Source of the DNA: Betaproteobacteria bacterium
Lineage (GTDB): Bacteria; Pseudomonadota; Gammaproteobacteria; Burkholderiales; SG8-41
Assembly: GCA_029863175.1 (NCBI GenBank)
Contig: JAOTVX010000002.1
Coordinates: 62,001 to 126,000, forward strand
Reading direction: 5' to 3'
Length of the DNA stretch: 64,000 bases
Below are positions 8,098 to 16,378 of the stretch, piece by piece. The first letter of the stretch is position 1. Each line of letters begins with the position of its first letter. A model generated the notes under the pieces. The model was not told where the DNA came from. It worked only from the letters and a program-made list of their open reading frames with translations, and did not search any database. A program made the position numbers and the translations under genes.

Positions 8098-8634
8098 TTA
8101 TTCGGCCCGAATGACGCCGCAGGCGAGGCGGGCGCCGGCATTGCCGGTCGGCTGGGTCCTGTAGTCGTCGGGACCGGCGTGAACGATGACACCGCGGCCG
8201 ATGATATTCCCCGGCCCGGGCTCCACGCTGATGGTGTCGAGATCGACCAGGAGTTTGGCGCGTCCTCTCTTGTTTCCCTTGAGCGGCGCTTTGAGCGCCG
8301 GCAAGTCGCCTGCATGGCGCTCGGCGCTGCTGTAATGTCCGTGCGGCTTGCCGACGGGATTGAAGTGGCCCTTGGCGCTCATCCCGTCCCCCGAGCTGCA
8401 GTCGCCGACCTCGTGAATATGGAAGCCGTACTCGCCTCCCGGCTTGAGGCCCTGGACGACAGCCTGGACGCGAACTTTGTCGCCCATCTGCTCAAAGGTC
8501 ACCTCGCCAAAGGTTTTGTTGCCCTTGGTCGGCTTCAGCTGCGCGCTCGCGCGCAGCGGGTCGTCGGGCGTCGTCTGGCAGGCAGCGAGCAGAACGGCGG
8601 CGGCAAGCATGGTAAGTGCTGTTTTAGTGTTCAT
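8098..8634 (-). CDS. sodC: Copper/zinc superoxide dismutase, lipoprotein
   Basis: A 178-residue Cu/Zn SOD that disproportionates superoxide in the periplasm. ATG at 8634 follows AGGAGGAACCCC. The N-terminus is a lipoprotein signal with lipobox LLAAC (Cys19). Metal ligands are visible: GFHIHEVGDCS (copper histidines and one disulfide Cys), GHFNPVGKPHGHYSS and RHAGDLP (zinc site), GRGVIVHAG (copper His), and the C-terminal ARLACGVI with the second disulfide Cys and the electrostatic loop. Lipid anchoring is commoner in soil and pathogenic bacteria than soluble SodC. A strong terminator follows immediately. Confidence 0.95.
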   Translation of the reverse strand: MNTKTALTMLAAAVLLAACQTTPDDPLRASAQLKPTKGNKTFGEVTFEQMGDKVRVQAVVQGLKPGGEYGFHIHEVGDCSSGDGMSAKGHFNPVGKPHGHYSSAERHAGDLPALKAPLKGNKRGRAKLLVDLDTISVEPGPGNIIGRGVIVHAGPDDYRTQPTGNAGARLACGVIRAE

Positions 8635-8812
8635 GGGGTTCCTCCTCGTCGGGTTCCTCCTTGCGCATGATAAATCTACCCCTATCCCGAGCAGCTTGGA
8701 AGCCCCATTGCCGCTCACGGACCGTTCCGCCGCTGGCAACTCAGCGCCAAGATAGGAAACGTTCAAAATGAGACGGACCCCGTTGAAATCAACCAAAGAT
8801 TAATAAGTTAAA

Positions 8813-8842
8813 CTCACGATTCACATTTCACGATTCACGGTT
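8813..8842. repeat. ACGATTCACGATTCACG repeat overlapping a gene end
   Basis: ctcacgattcacatttcacg and cacgattcacggttc form a short direct repeat. It supplies the last residues (VNREM) and the stop codon of the adjacent transporter gene. Confidence 0.6.
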
Positions 8843-9714
8843 CTTTGGTGTCGGCTCTCTCTTCGAATACTGTAGTAGGTGCCCGCAAAGATCGCCGCGG
8901 CCCCCAGAAACACCGCGGCTTCGGGCGCCTCGCCGTAGAACAGCATCCCCACCACAGCGATTAACGGCAACCGCAGGAAATCGAACGGCACGACGAGCGT
9001 CGCATCGGCAATGCGGAACGCCCGTGTCAGGCACATATGTGCGCTGAGGCCGGTCGCGCCGACTGCGATGATCCAGGGCAGCTCGTCTAGCCCGGGGGTG
9101 ACCCATATGGGCAACGCGAAGACGAGGCCGAGCGGGACCTGGATCGCCGCCATGTAGAAGAGCACCGCGAACACCGTTTCATGCCCGGCGAGCCGCTTGG
9201 TGGCGATCATGGTCGAGGCATAAGCAAACGATCCGGCGAGCATCACCAGGGCCGCAGGCGGCACCTGCTGGAAACCCGGTTTCAGGATGATGAGTATCCC
9301 CACCAGGCCCATGACGAGCATGACGACCCGGCCGCGGTTCAGGCGCTCCCCGAGAATGAAGGTCGCGAGCACAGCAGTCCACACCGGCATGGTGAACTCG
9401 ATCGCAAAGACCGTCGCGAGCGGCAGTGCACCGATCGCGTAGACCCACGCATACTGGCCGCCGAAGTGCAGCACGTTGCGTACCACGTGCAGGCCGAACC
9501 GTTGCGTGAGCAGCGCCCGCCCGCCGAATCGCGGCAGTATGGCGAGCATGATGAGGAGCGAGACGACGCTGCGCAGGAACAGAACCTCGAAGCTTCCCAT
9601 CGTGTGCAGCAGCTCGCGCACGGAAACGGCCATCAAGGCAAAGGAAAGGAGCGCGCCCCCCATCCACAGGGCGGCGCGCACGGCGACAGGCATTCGGGTC
9701 GGTTCGCTTGCCAT
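8821..9714 (-). CDS. EamA/DMT-family permease
   Basis: A membrane protein of about 297 residues with ten hydrophobic segments arranged as two EamA repeats (first ending WTAVLATFILGERLNRGR, second ending LFYGEAPEAAVFLGAAAIFAGTYY). Families of this type export metabolites or amino acids. The start could be either of two ATGs (9723 or 9714). Its last few codons lie inside an ATTCACG repeat, which suggests the native C-terminus was replaced when the repeat arrived. No operon partner is visible. Confidence 0.85.
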   Translation of the reverse strand: MASEPTRMPVAVRAALWMGGALLSFALMAVSVRELLHTMGSFEVLFLRSVVSLLIMLAILPRFGGRALLTQRFGLHVVRNVLHFGGQYAWVYAIGALPLATVFAIEFTMPVWTAVLATFILGERLNRGRVVMLVMGLVGILIILKPGFQQVPPAALVMLAGSFAYASTMIATKRLAGHETVFAVLFYMAAIQVPLGLVFALPIWVTPGLDELPWIIAVGATGLSAHMCLTRAFRIADATLVVPFDFLRLPLIAVVGMLFYGEAPEAAVFLGAAAIFAGTYYSIRRESRHQRTVNREM

Positions 9715-9973
9715 CGTTGGCAATCCGGGGGGTCATGGCCGAAGCTAGATGGGAACACGCCCGACCAAGAAAATCAAAAAATCAATTCCTTGACAGTCAA
9801 TCCGCCGCGGTTCCCTTGCCGCTGAACCAGCCGCAGTGAACGCGCCGCGGAATCGGCGGTCGATGCAGCAGCAACGGCCCACCGCGGCGGATTTATTGAT
9901 ACCATTGCCTGGCAGCAAAAAATTCGGGGCCTTCGCAAGGACTCATTCATCATCAACGTGGGAGGAGGTCGCA

Positions 9974-10567
9974 ATGAAACACTTGTCTCGCATTACCATG
10001 GGGCTGCTCGTTATCGCGTCGACCGTGTTCGGCTGCGCAACGATGTCGGGTGGGGACTGGGTCACGCTATTCGACGGCAAGGACCTTGACCACTGGTACA
10101 TCATCGGCGATGCCGACTGGAAGCTCGAGAATGGGCTGGTGATGGCCGACAGGAAAATCGGGAAGGACAATGGCTACCTGGTTACGAGAAAGAATTACAG
10201 CAATTTTCAGCTCAAGGTCGAATTCTGGGTGAGTCATGACGCCAACAGCGGCATCTTCATGCGCTGCAAGGATGGCAAGAAAATCGCCGATTCGCTTTGC
10301 TATGAGGCCAACATTTTCGATCAGCGTGGAGACCCGTATTTCGGCACCGGGGCGATTGTCAAGTTCGCCGGTGTAGACCCCATGCCCAAGGCCGGCGGAA
10401 AATGGAACACCTATGAGATCACAGCCGACGGCCCGAACCTCACCTTGGTCCTGAATGGCGTCAAGACGGTCGAGCTCAACAACAAGAAGTACAAGAAGGG
10501 GCCGATTGCCCTTCAGTACGGCAAAGGCATCGTGAAGTTCCGCAAGGTGGAAATCAGGGAGCTCTAA
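9974..10567 (+). CDS. DUF1080-domain lipoprotein (3-keto-disaccharide hydrolase-like)
   Basis: ATG at 9974 has a strong GGAGGAGGTC site. The 197-residue product has a lipoprotein signal (lipobox VFGC, Cys21). It then carries one DUF1080 jelly-roll domain: WVTLFDGKDLDHWYI, GYLVTRKNYSNFQLKVEFWV, SGIFMRCKDG, GKWNTYEITADGPNLTLVLNG and GPIALQYGKGIVKFRKVEIREL. Some members hydrolyse 3-keto-glycosides and many are uncharacterised glycan-binding proteins. No sugar genes lie next to it, so function is left open. Confidence 0.88.
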   Translation: MKHLSRITMGLLVIASTVFGCATMSGGDWVTLFDGKDLDHWYIIGDADWKLENGLVMADRKIGKDNGYLVTRKNYSNFQLKVEFWVSHDANSGIFMRCKDGKKIADSLCYEANIFDQRGDPYFGTGAIVKFAGVDPMPKAGGKWNTYEITADGPNLTLVLNGVKTVELNNKKYKKGPIALQYGKGIVKFRKVEIREL

Positions 10568-10590
10568 ACGCGGCGCGCTGCCGGAAAACT

Positions 10591-10708
10591 AGTGATGGGA
10601 ACTGGTGATGGAGATGCTGGTGATGTGTACTGGTGATGAACTGGGCGACGCGCCTTTCCATCACCATCTTTCATCACCATTATTCATCACCACTTTTCAT
10701 CACCATTT
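10591..10708. repeat. GGTGATG inverted array, copy 3
   Basis: Four left and four right 13-bp units around a GC-rich spacer, between the convergent DUF1080 and dehydrogenase-like genes. Confidence 0.9.
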
Positions 10709-10714
10709 CCGTCA

Positions 10715-10768
10715 AGAACAAAGGGGTCAGACCCGGGTAATCCGGTTCTGGCCCCTTCTCATTTGACC
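10715..10768. repeat. GGGGTCAGACCC palindrome with AAGGGG/CCCCTT flanks
   Basis: aaaggggtcagacccggg followed by ggttctggccccttctc can pair as a 50-bp imperfect hairpin ending in a T-rich stretch. It may also terminate transcription from the DUF1080 gene. Confidence 0.5.
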
Positions 10769-10818
10769 TGGGTGAAAGGCGTGAATGGTGAATGGTGAAT
10801 GGACTAAACCGCTTCCCT

Positions 10819-10860
10819 ATACCCGTCACTCGTCACTCGTCACCCATCACGCATCACCTT
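10819..10860. repeat. GTCACTCGTCACTCGTCACC tandem
   Basis: Five TCAC-nnn units in direct orientation immediately before the end of the next gene. Confidence 0.6.
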
Positions 10861-10862
10861 TG

Positions 10863-11933
10863 TCAGGCGGCTGCCTTGCGATTCGCCTCCAGCCGCGCGT
10901 CGACCAACGCGACCGTCTCATCGACAACATTTGACTGCATGTTCTTTTGCGCCGCGACCGTCTTCACCAGGCGGTCCACCCGCTCGATATTGGGCGCGCC
11001 GGCGAACAGGGCGCGCGCCGCCGATGACGGGCTCCCGAGCGATTGCGCCGCAGCGGCGTATTTATCGAAGGGCACCAAGTCTTTCTCGGCAGCGCCCAGC
11101 GACACGCATACCTTGACCGTCCAGTTGTAGACCGACCGCGAGGCTTCGATGTCGGTATGCACGGCGTCCTTGATCGACCGCGCTCCCTCTTTCGTGACGC
11201 AGCGATAGTTGCCGGCGATGAGCATCGGCCACTTCGCCAGCGGCACGAAGATCGAGTCGTGGATCTTGAGCTTGACCGGCAATTCGATCTTCCCGTCACC
11301 GGTGTCGAAGCGGATTGCGTCGATATCCGATTCCAGCTGGCGCAGGATGGCCGTGTGGGCATCCGAATCGAACCGGGCCGCCTTGAAGTTGGTCGGGAGC
11401 CTGACCTGCAGCACGTTGACCTTTTCCTCCGGCGGGCGGAACGCCTGCGGATCCGGGCTGCACAGCGTCATAAGGTTCGGATCAAGGTGGTCCCAGACGC
11501 TCGGGTCCGTGTAACAACCCCGCAGCGCGTTGGTATCGAGACCCTTGATGCGCTTCAGGTAGGTGAGCGGCGGCATGTTCATGATCGACATGCACGGCAC
11601 CTTGGCTTTCGCCACCGCGTCCAGCAGCTCGCGCACGCCGGATGACCGATACTGCGGCTCCTGCATGGCAAGACCGACGAGATCATAGTCGGCCGGATTG
11701 ACCGCTCCCGGGCCATCGGCGGACAGCTTGCCCGGCGCTTTCTGCGTATTGATCTCGACCAGCCCTTCGCGGCCCTTGATCGGCATACGCACCCGGGCGC
11801 CCTCCTTGTTGATCAACTCCACTTCGGCGGGCAGGCAAACGAGCTTTACCGAGTGCCCCGCGAGCACGAGCTTGGCTCCCAGCAGCGAACCATAAGAGGC
11901 ACCGAGGATCAGAATTTTGTAAGAAGCTTTCAT
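10863..11933 (-). CDS. Ketopantoate-reductase-like NAD(P)-binding protein
   Basis: A 356-residue protein. ATG at 11933 follows AGAAGGTCC. The N-terminus is a Rossmann fold (ILILGASYGSLLGAKLVLAGHSVKLVC) resembling ApbA/PanE. The remainder, about 330 residues, does not show the canonical PanE lysine/glutamate motifs that I can recognise, apart from a helical C-terminal half. Related proteins are annotated as 2-dehydropantoate reductase-like or opine-dehydrogenase-like oxidoreductases. The substrate is unknown. It converges on the DUF1080 gene and has no operon partner. Confidence 0.6.
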   Translation of the reverse strand: MKASYKILILGASYGSLLGAKLVLAGHSVKLVCLPAEVELINKEGARVRMPIKGREGLVEINTQKAPGKLSADGPGAVNPADYDLVGLAMQEPQYRSSGVRELLDAVAKAKVPCMSIMNMPPLTYLKRIKGLDTNALRGCYTDPSVWDHLDPNLMTLCSPDPQAFRPPEEKVNVLQVRLPTNFKAARFDSDAHTAILRQLESDIDAIRFDTGDGKIELPVKLKIHDSIFVPLAKWPMLIAGNYRCVTKEGARSIKDAVHTDIEASRSVYNWTVKVCVSLGAAEKDLVPFDKYAAAAQSLGSPSSAARALFAGAPNIERVDRLVKTVAAQKNMQSNVVDETVALVDARLEANRKAAA

Positions 11934-12130
11934 GTAGGACCTTCTCTTCCGGTTATGCAACAAAACGGGGTAAAAGCGAGATTCCGCATTGTGACATTGA
12001 TTCTCGCGGTCCACCTCGATGCTATTAAATTAACTCCCACGGTGCAACCGTGCTTTGCAGCAATTTGGGGGGAACGCGGGAGGGATTCCACGATTTACTG
12101 GCGCACAGCAACCGCCGACCCTAGGAAGGA

Positions 12131-12302
12131 AGTGATGAATGATGGTGATGAGAGATGGTGATGATTATTGGTGATGTACAACGGCTCGCCCATTCTTCAT
12201 CACCATTTCCCATCACCATTTCGCATCACCATTTCCCATCACCAGTACTCATCACTGGTGTCCGGTTACGGGTCACTGGTCACCAGTCACCAGTCACCAG
12301 TC
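12131..12302. repeat. GGTGATG inverted array, copy 4, followed by GTCACCA tandem
   Basis: Left units at 12131-12177 and right units at 12197-12256, then cactggtcaccagtcaccag at 12273-12302. It lies between divergently transcribed genes. The rest of 11934-12564 (about 450 bp) shows no gene that I can support. Confidence 0.85.
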
Positions 12303-12564
12303 GCGACGATGGGTCGGACCACATCATGCATCTCCAATTTCACGGCTTTTCTTACACAGCGCGATGTTATTGGGCTCTAGCGTGTAACTTTCTCTGCCAA
12401 AATCACGCGCGTAAGCCGCTATCAGTTCCCACGGAGGACAAGTCCGTTCGATATCGGAAACCTCGCCTCCCGGGCTACAATGCCAAGCTGCAACCCATGC
12501 TCGCGCGGGCAAAAGAGAAAAGAATTGCGCGGGACGCCGCCGCTTTCACCTTATCGGACTTCAT

Positions 12565-14418
12565 ATGGAAATCGTTCTCGCCATCGCGACGATCCTCGGC
12601 GGCATCGCGGGCTCCTGGTATTTCTGGGACAAGTGGCAGGACCGCAAGCGGGCGGTTACCGCGCGTGCCGCGGATCATAACGAGCGGTCGTCGCAGGCGG
12701 AGTCGGCACTGCGCAGCCGGATCGTGCTGCGCGCAGAGGCTCGAGCGTTCGGAATACTCATGGGCGACGATTCGGCAGCCGCACGCGCAGCTCTGGATCG
12801 CGCCCATGAGACGCTGGTGAGCGCCCTCTCCGAGTCGGGCGGACAGGTTGTTGCCACCCCGGCCGAGGCAATTGTGGCGCTCTTTGACGATGCCAGGCGC
12901 TGCATTGAAGGCGCCATTGCGGCGCACGCAACGCTCAAGCGATTCAATCAGGAACAGCCCGCATCGGATCGGGTTCATTACCGCTTCGGCATCGATGCCG
13001 GTCAGGTGGCGCTACGCGCGGGCGTGCTGGTTGGTTCTGCCGCAGAGCGCGCCGCCGAGCTTAGCCTGCGCGCGCCGACTGATGGCGTCCGGCTGAGCGC
13101 TGCAGTTCGTGCATTGCTGCCACAGGACACCGGTTTCGAAATCTCTTCGGATGCCGACGACGTTTTCAGCGTCGCATTCGGCGAGCCGTCAGCACATTCA
13201 GGCCCTGCTCAGTTGGAATCGCTCGACCTCCCGGTCCCCGGGCGCCCCTCCATCTTGCTGCTACCCTTTGCATGCTTGGGCGCGGACGCCGAGGGCCAGG
13301 CGCTCGCCGAGGGCCTGCGGTACGACATTCAGAATGCGCTGGTCAAGATGTCCGGGCTGTTCCTCGTCGCGGCGGGAAGCGCGAATGCTCATCGTAGCGT
13401 CCCGGGCAACGCAGCCGCGCCGCGCCTTGGCGTGCGGCACGCGCTCGAAGGCACTGTCCAGCGCCTCGGCGAACGGGTGCGGGTCAGCATGACCCTCACG
13501 GATACGACGAGTGGCGTAGTGACTTGGTCGGAGCGGTACGACCGCACGCTCGACGCTTCGTTCGCGTTGCAGGACGAGATCGCCGAGCGTGTGGTGACCG
13601 CGCTGGACGTAAAGCTCGCAGCCGGAGAGCAGGCCCGGGTCTGGCACAAATGCCTCACGCATCCGGGCGCGCGCGAGCACTTCTATCGCGGCGTGCAGGC
13701 CTTCTTCAAGTTGGATGCCGAGTCGATGGCAAACGCCAAGGCCTCCTTCGAGCGGGTCGCTGCACTGGTGCCCGACAACCCGCTTGGGCCGACCAACGTC
13801 GCAATGTGCCTCTGGTTCCAGGCGACGCGCGGTTGGACCAATGATCCGGTTGAAACGCGCAGACAGGCAGGCGAGTGGGCGGAGCGCGCGGTGTCGATGG
13901 AGGATGCCGATGGTCAGGCGCATACCGTTCTGGGCAACGTGCGGCTGCTCGAGCGGCGTTTCGATGAAGCGCTGGCGACTGCACGGAAGGCCGTGGAGGT
14001 ACGCCCCGGCTGCACCAACGCGAACGGGTTTCTCGCCAACGTGCTGCTACATTGCGGCGAACTATCGGCCGCGTTGACACATGCGCGCCGCGCCATCCGC
14101 ATCTCGCCTGTCTACCCGCCCTGGTTCATGGAAATTCTCTCGGGCGTATACCGCGAATGCGGGCAGAACGATTTCGCCGCCACCACGGCCCAGGAAGGCC
14201 TCCGCCTGGCACCGCAGTCGGTCAGCGGGCGACTATTGCTGATCAGCTCGCTCGTGCGTGGGGGCTGGCCGAACGAAGCTCGGCGCGTCGCCCGCCAGCT
14301 GCCAGAGATCGACGCCGGTTTTTCGGTCGCGCAGTATCTTGCGCGGCAGCCTTTTCGCGACCCGACTGTCATCGAACGAATCGCCGAAGATCTCAAATTG
14401 GCCGGGTTACCCGATTGA
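12565..14418 (+). CDS. Membrane-anchored protein with cyclase-homology domain, FlgO/TolB-like domain and TPRs
   Basis: A 617-residue protein. One N-terminal membrane helix (about 1-20) is followed by a class III nucleotide cyclase homology region (about 55-205; GDDSAAARAALDRAHETLVSA, YRFGIDAGQVALRAGVLVGSAAERAAEL). The metal-binding aspartates and substrate-specifying residues of active cyclases are not apparent, so it is probably a degenerate, non-catalytic domain. Next comes a TolB/FlgO-like segment (SILLLPFACLG through RVSMTLTDTTSGVVTWSERYDR), then a long TPR region (about 370-600). This order is common in proteobacterial adenylate-cyclase-like regulators. It is monocistronic, and its end converges on the peroxiredoxin gene. 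Confidence 0.75.
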   Translation: MEIVLAIATILGGIAGSWYFWDKWQDRKRAVTARAADHNERSSQAESALRSRIVLRAEARAFGILMGDDSAAARAALDRAHETLVSALSESGGQVVATPAEAIVALFDDARRCIEGAIAAHATLKRFNQEQPASDRVHYRFGIDAGQVALRAGVLVGSAAERAAELSLRAPTDGVRLSAAVRALLPQDTGFEISSDADDVFSVAFGEPSAHSGPAQLESLDLPVPGRPSILLLPFACLGADAEGQALAEGLRYDIQNALVKMSGLFLVAAGSANAHRSVPGNAAAPRLGVRHALEGTVQRLGERVRVSMTLTDTTSGVVTWSERYDRTLDASFALQDEIAERVVTALDVKLAAGEQARVWHKCLTHPGAREHFYRGVQAFFKLDAESMANAKASFERVAALVPDNPLGPTNVAMCLWFQATRGWTNDPVETRRQAGEWAERAVSMEDADGQAHTVLGNVRLLERRFDEALATARKAVEVRPGCTNANGFLANVLLHCGELSAALTHARRAIRISPVYPPWFMEILSGVYRECGQNDFAATTAQEGLRLAPQSVSGRLLLISSLVRGGWPNEARRVARQLPEIDAGFSVAQYLARQPFRDPTVIERIAEDLKLAGLPD

Positions 14419-14562
14419 GTCACGAGCGCAGGGAGAGGGGAATTCCGTGGCCGCGGGCATGTTGCGGTTATGAGCGGTTACCCGGCCCTGCGCAAATAAT
14501 CAGGCCGGTAGTGGTCTCCCTGCGGAACCGTCCCACCGGCCCAAGCGATTACCGCGCGCGGT

Positions 14563-15024
14563 TCAGAGCTTCCGCAATTGCTCCAGCAACTCGGCGCTCT
14601 CGGGAATCTTGCCTGGCTCGTAGACTTTCGCGTACCGGACCACGCCCTTGGCATCGAGCACATAAGCCGCGCGCTTATCCATGCCGCGCTCCTCGTTGAA
14701 GATGTCGTAAGCCTTGCCGACTGCGCCATGCGGCCAATAGTCCGAGAGCAGCGGGAAGGGAACGCCGCCAAGCTTTTCCGCCCAGCCCTTGAGGCTCGGA
14801 ACGGGGTCGGCACTGATCTGGAGGATTTCGCAGTTCAGCTTCTTGAATTCTTCGTAGTTCGCACGGAACCCGTTGACCTGGTTTGTTCACCCAGGGGTAA
14901 AGGCCAACGGCATGAACGCGACCACGGTCGGCCGACCCTTGAAGCTGGCGAGCGCGACCTTCTGATCGGTGTTGTGCGCGGCGAGCGAGAAATCAGGCGC
15001 TGCCACGCCTTCCTTGATTTCCAT
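14563..15024 (-). CDS. Peroxiredoxin selenoprotein, TGA codon 46 read as selenocysteine
   Basis: ATG at 15024 follows AAGGAGAATTCGA. The frame gives VAAPDFSLAAHNTDQKVAL, then RPTVVAFMPLAFTPG, a TGA at codon 46 (14887-14889), and TNQVNGFRANYEEFKKLN, EILQISADPVPSLKGWAEKL, FPLLSDYWPHGAVGKAYDIF, ending at TGA. In AhpC/TSA peroxiredoxins the motif is FTPxCT with the peroxidatic cysteine; the TGA is exactly that cysteine. With selenocysteine the protein is 153 residues, the normal length for this 1-Cys-like AhpE/BCP-type group. A hairpin follows the TGA at SECIS distance. The frame is otherwise intact. Likely role: hydroperoxide reduction in the cytosol. A dead gene or a base error is possible but must be weighed against two further cases in this window. 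Confidence 0.82.
14857..14889 (-). promoter_or_regulatory. Putative SECIS element of the peroxiredoxin gene
   Basis: 17 nt after the TGA the coding strand forms ACGG-GUU-CCGU with a loop starting in G, extended weakly below by GUC/GAAC pairing with mismatches. The distance from TGA to loop equals that in E. coli fdhF. The stem is shorter than in the other two candidates. Confidence 0.55.
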
Positions 15025-15062
15025 TCGAATTCTCCTTGTATCGTTTTTGCGGCGGAGGCGCC

Positions 15063-15091
15063 AGAATACCTGTCCACGTCGATGTCAGCAA
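15063..15091 (-). promoter_or_regulatory. Possible sigma-70 promoter of the peroxiredoxin gene
   Basis: Reading on the minus strand, TTGCTG (15091-15086) is separated by 17 nt from TATTCT (15068-15063), about 40 nt before the ATG. The match to TTGACA/TATAAT is partial. Confidence 0.35.
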
Positions 15092-15250
15092 TCGATCTGC
15101 GATAAAATTGCGGTCCAGTGTGGAAATCAGGCTGGCCTCGATTTCACAATCCGCGCTCATCTGTCGCTTCATTATTTTTCCGTTGTTTTCGGCGTCTTCT
15201 CAGTTCAATGTTTTTCCCCCCCAGATCGGCTTCCGACGCGGTTTCTCCAG

Positions 15251-16159
15251 ATGACCGCCTGGCTCGATGACTTCCGCGCCAGGCGCCGCGCCACGATGGA
15301 GCCGACGATCTGGGTAGCGATCCTGGTGTCCGCCCTCGTACACGCGGCCCTCCTCAGCAAGTGGCTGCCGCAGATACGCTTCCCGTCGCCGGAGGAGCTC
15401 GAGCGGCGCGCAATATCCCCACCGTTGGTAGTGAATCTGACCCCGCGCCGAATCATTCCACCCACCCCGCCCTCTGCACCGCCGCCTGCGCCGCGGGTGA
15501 AGCTTCGTCCACCAACCGCAGCGGCGCCCCCACCCCCCGCCCCGCCGGTCATCGCGCTCGAGCGCCCGGCGCCCAGAGCCCCGCCGCCAGCGCCGGTCAA
15601 GCCGCCTGTTGCCGCACCGCCGAGCCCGCCACCGGTCACCGCGCCGAAGTCTGAGCCTCGCCCGGCCTTCGACGACCTCGCGGCATATATTGAGGCCAAG
15701 CGCCGCGCCCGCGCCGCGTCGGCCCCGGTCGCGCCTCCGGCTCGCCCATCGAAGGCACCGCCCGAAGATGAAGATGCGCGCGCCAACCGCATCGTCGCGG
15801 AGAACCTCGGCTCACAGAAAAACATAACCTTCGGCTACGATCCGGAGCGCAATGGCGGCGTGTTCCATGTCCAACTCATGAGCTACGACTACGCCGAATT
15901 CACCTTCATCGGCTGGAACAAGGAGATCCGCCGCATTACAAAGCAGCTCATCGAGGTCAATAAAGGCGACAACAGCGACATCCGCATCGCCGTGGTCCGC
16001 CGGATGATCGCGATCATTCGCGAACAGGCGCCGGAGGATTTTCTCTGGGATTCGCAGCGCGTGGGCTACCTAACGCTGTCGGCCCGCCTTAAGGACAACA
16101 AAGCGCTCGAAGATTTCCTGATGCAGGAATTCTTTGGCGAGGCCGGCCTGTGGCGCTAG
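15251..16159 (+). CDS. TonB-like proline-rich envelope protein
   Basis: A 302-residue protein. A single N-terminal membrane segment (about 19-37; IWVAILVSALVHAALLSKWL) is followed by a long proline-rich region (about 60-165) of the type that spans the periplasm in TonB, then a charged helix and a folded C-terminal domain (about 190-302; FGYDPERNGGVFHVQLMSY, DFLWDSQRVGYLTLSARLKD). The start resembles TonB and TolA, but the C-terminus lacks the TonB signature YP and looks like a distinct domain. No ExbB/ExbD or receptor gene is nearby. It may be a hypothetical energy-coupling or scaffold protein of this lineage. It shares a 226-bp divergent promoter region with the peroxiredoxin gene. Confidence 0.6.
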   Translation: MTAWLDDFRARRRATMEPTIWVAILVSALVHAALLSKWLPQIRFPSPEELERRAISPPLVVNLTPRRIIPPTPPSAPPPAPRVKLRPPTAAAPPPPAPPVIALERPAPRAPPPAPVKPPVAAPPSPPPVTAPKSEPRPAFDDLAAYIEAKRRARAASAPVAPPARPSKAPPEDEDARANRIVAENLGSQKNITFGYDPERNGGVFHVQLMSYDYAEFTFIGWNKEIRRITKQLIEVNKGDNSDIRIAVVRRMIAIIREQAPEDFLWDSQRVGYLTLSARLKDNKALEDFLMQEFFGEAGLWR

Positions 16160-16204
16160 GCATTAGCGCGTGACTAGTGTGAACGGAACAAACCCAGAAC
16201 GAAT

Positions 16205-16352
16205 TTAAACGCAGATAAACGCGGACAGAAAACCCGCGTCAATCAAAACACTCCTTCCTTATCGGCGTCTATCGGCGTTCATCGGCGGCTAACATCGGTT
16301 TTGGTTTTCTTTATATTTAGATCTGTTTTGATCGGCGTTTATCTGCAGTTAA
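16205..16352. repeat. GCAGATAAACGC inverted repeat family, copy A
   Basis: aacgcagataaacgcggaca at the left and gatcggcgtttatctgcagt at the right, with atcggcgttcatcggcgg in between. Other copies: 25938-25977, 33125-33146, 43711-43743, 51894-52022. It occupies the convergent gap between the TonB-like gene and dinB. Confidence 0.8.
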
Positions 16353-16378
16353 TAAGTTTTTCGATTTTGTGAGTCGTT

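Noticed and set aside
12324..12512. 62-codon minus-strand frame between the array and the cyclase-homology gene
   Set aside because: No start signal, no recognisable motif, and its TGA end enters repeat DNA; not a fourth selenoprotein because there is no Cys-type context.
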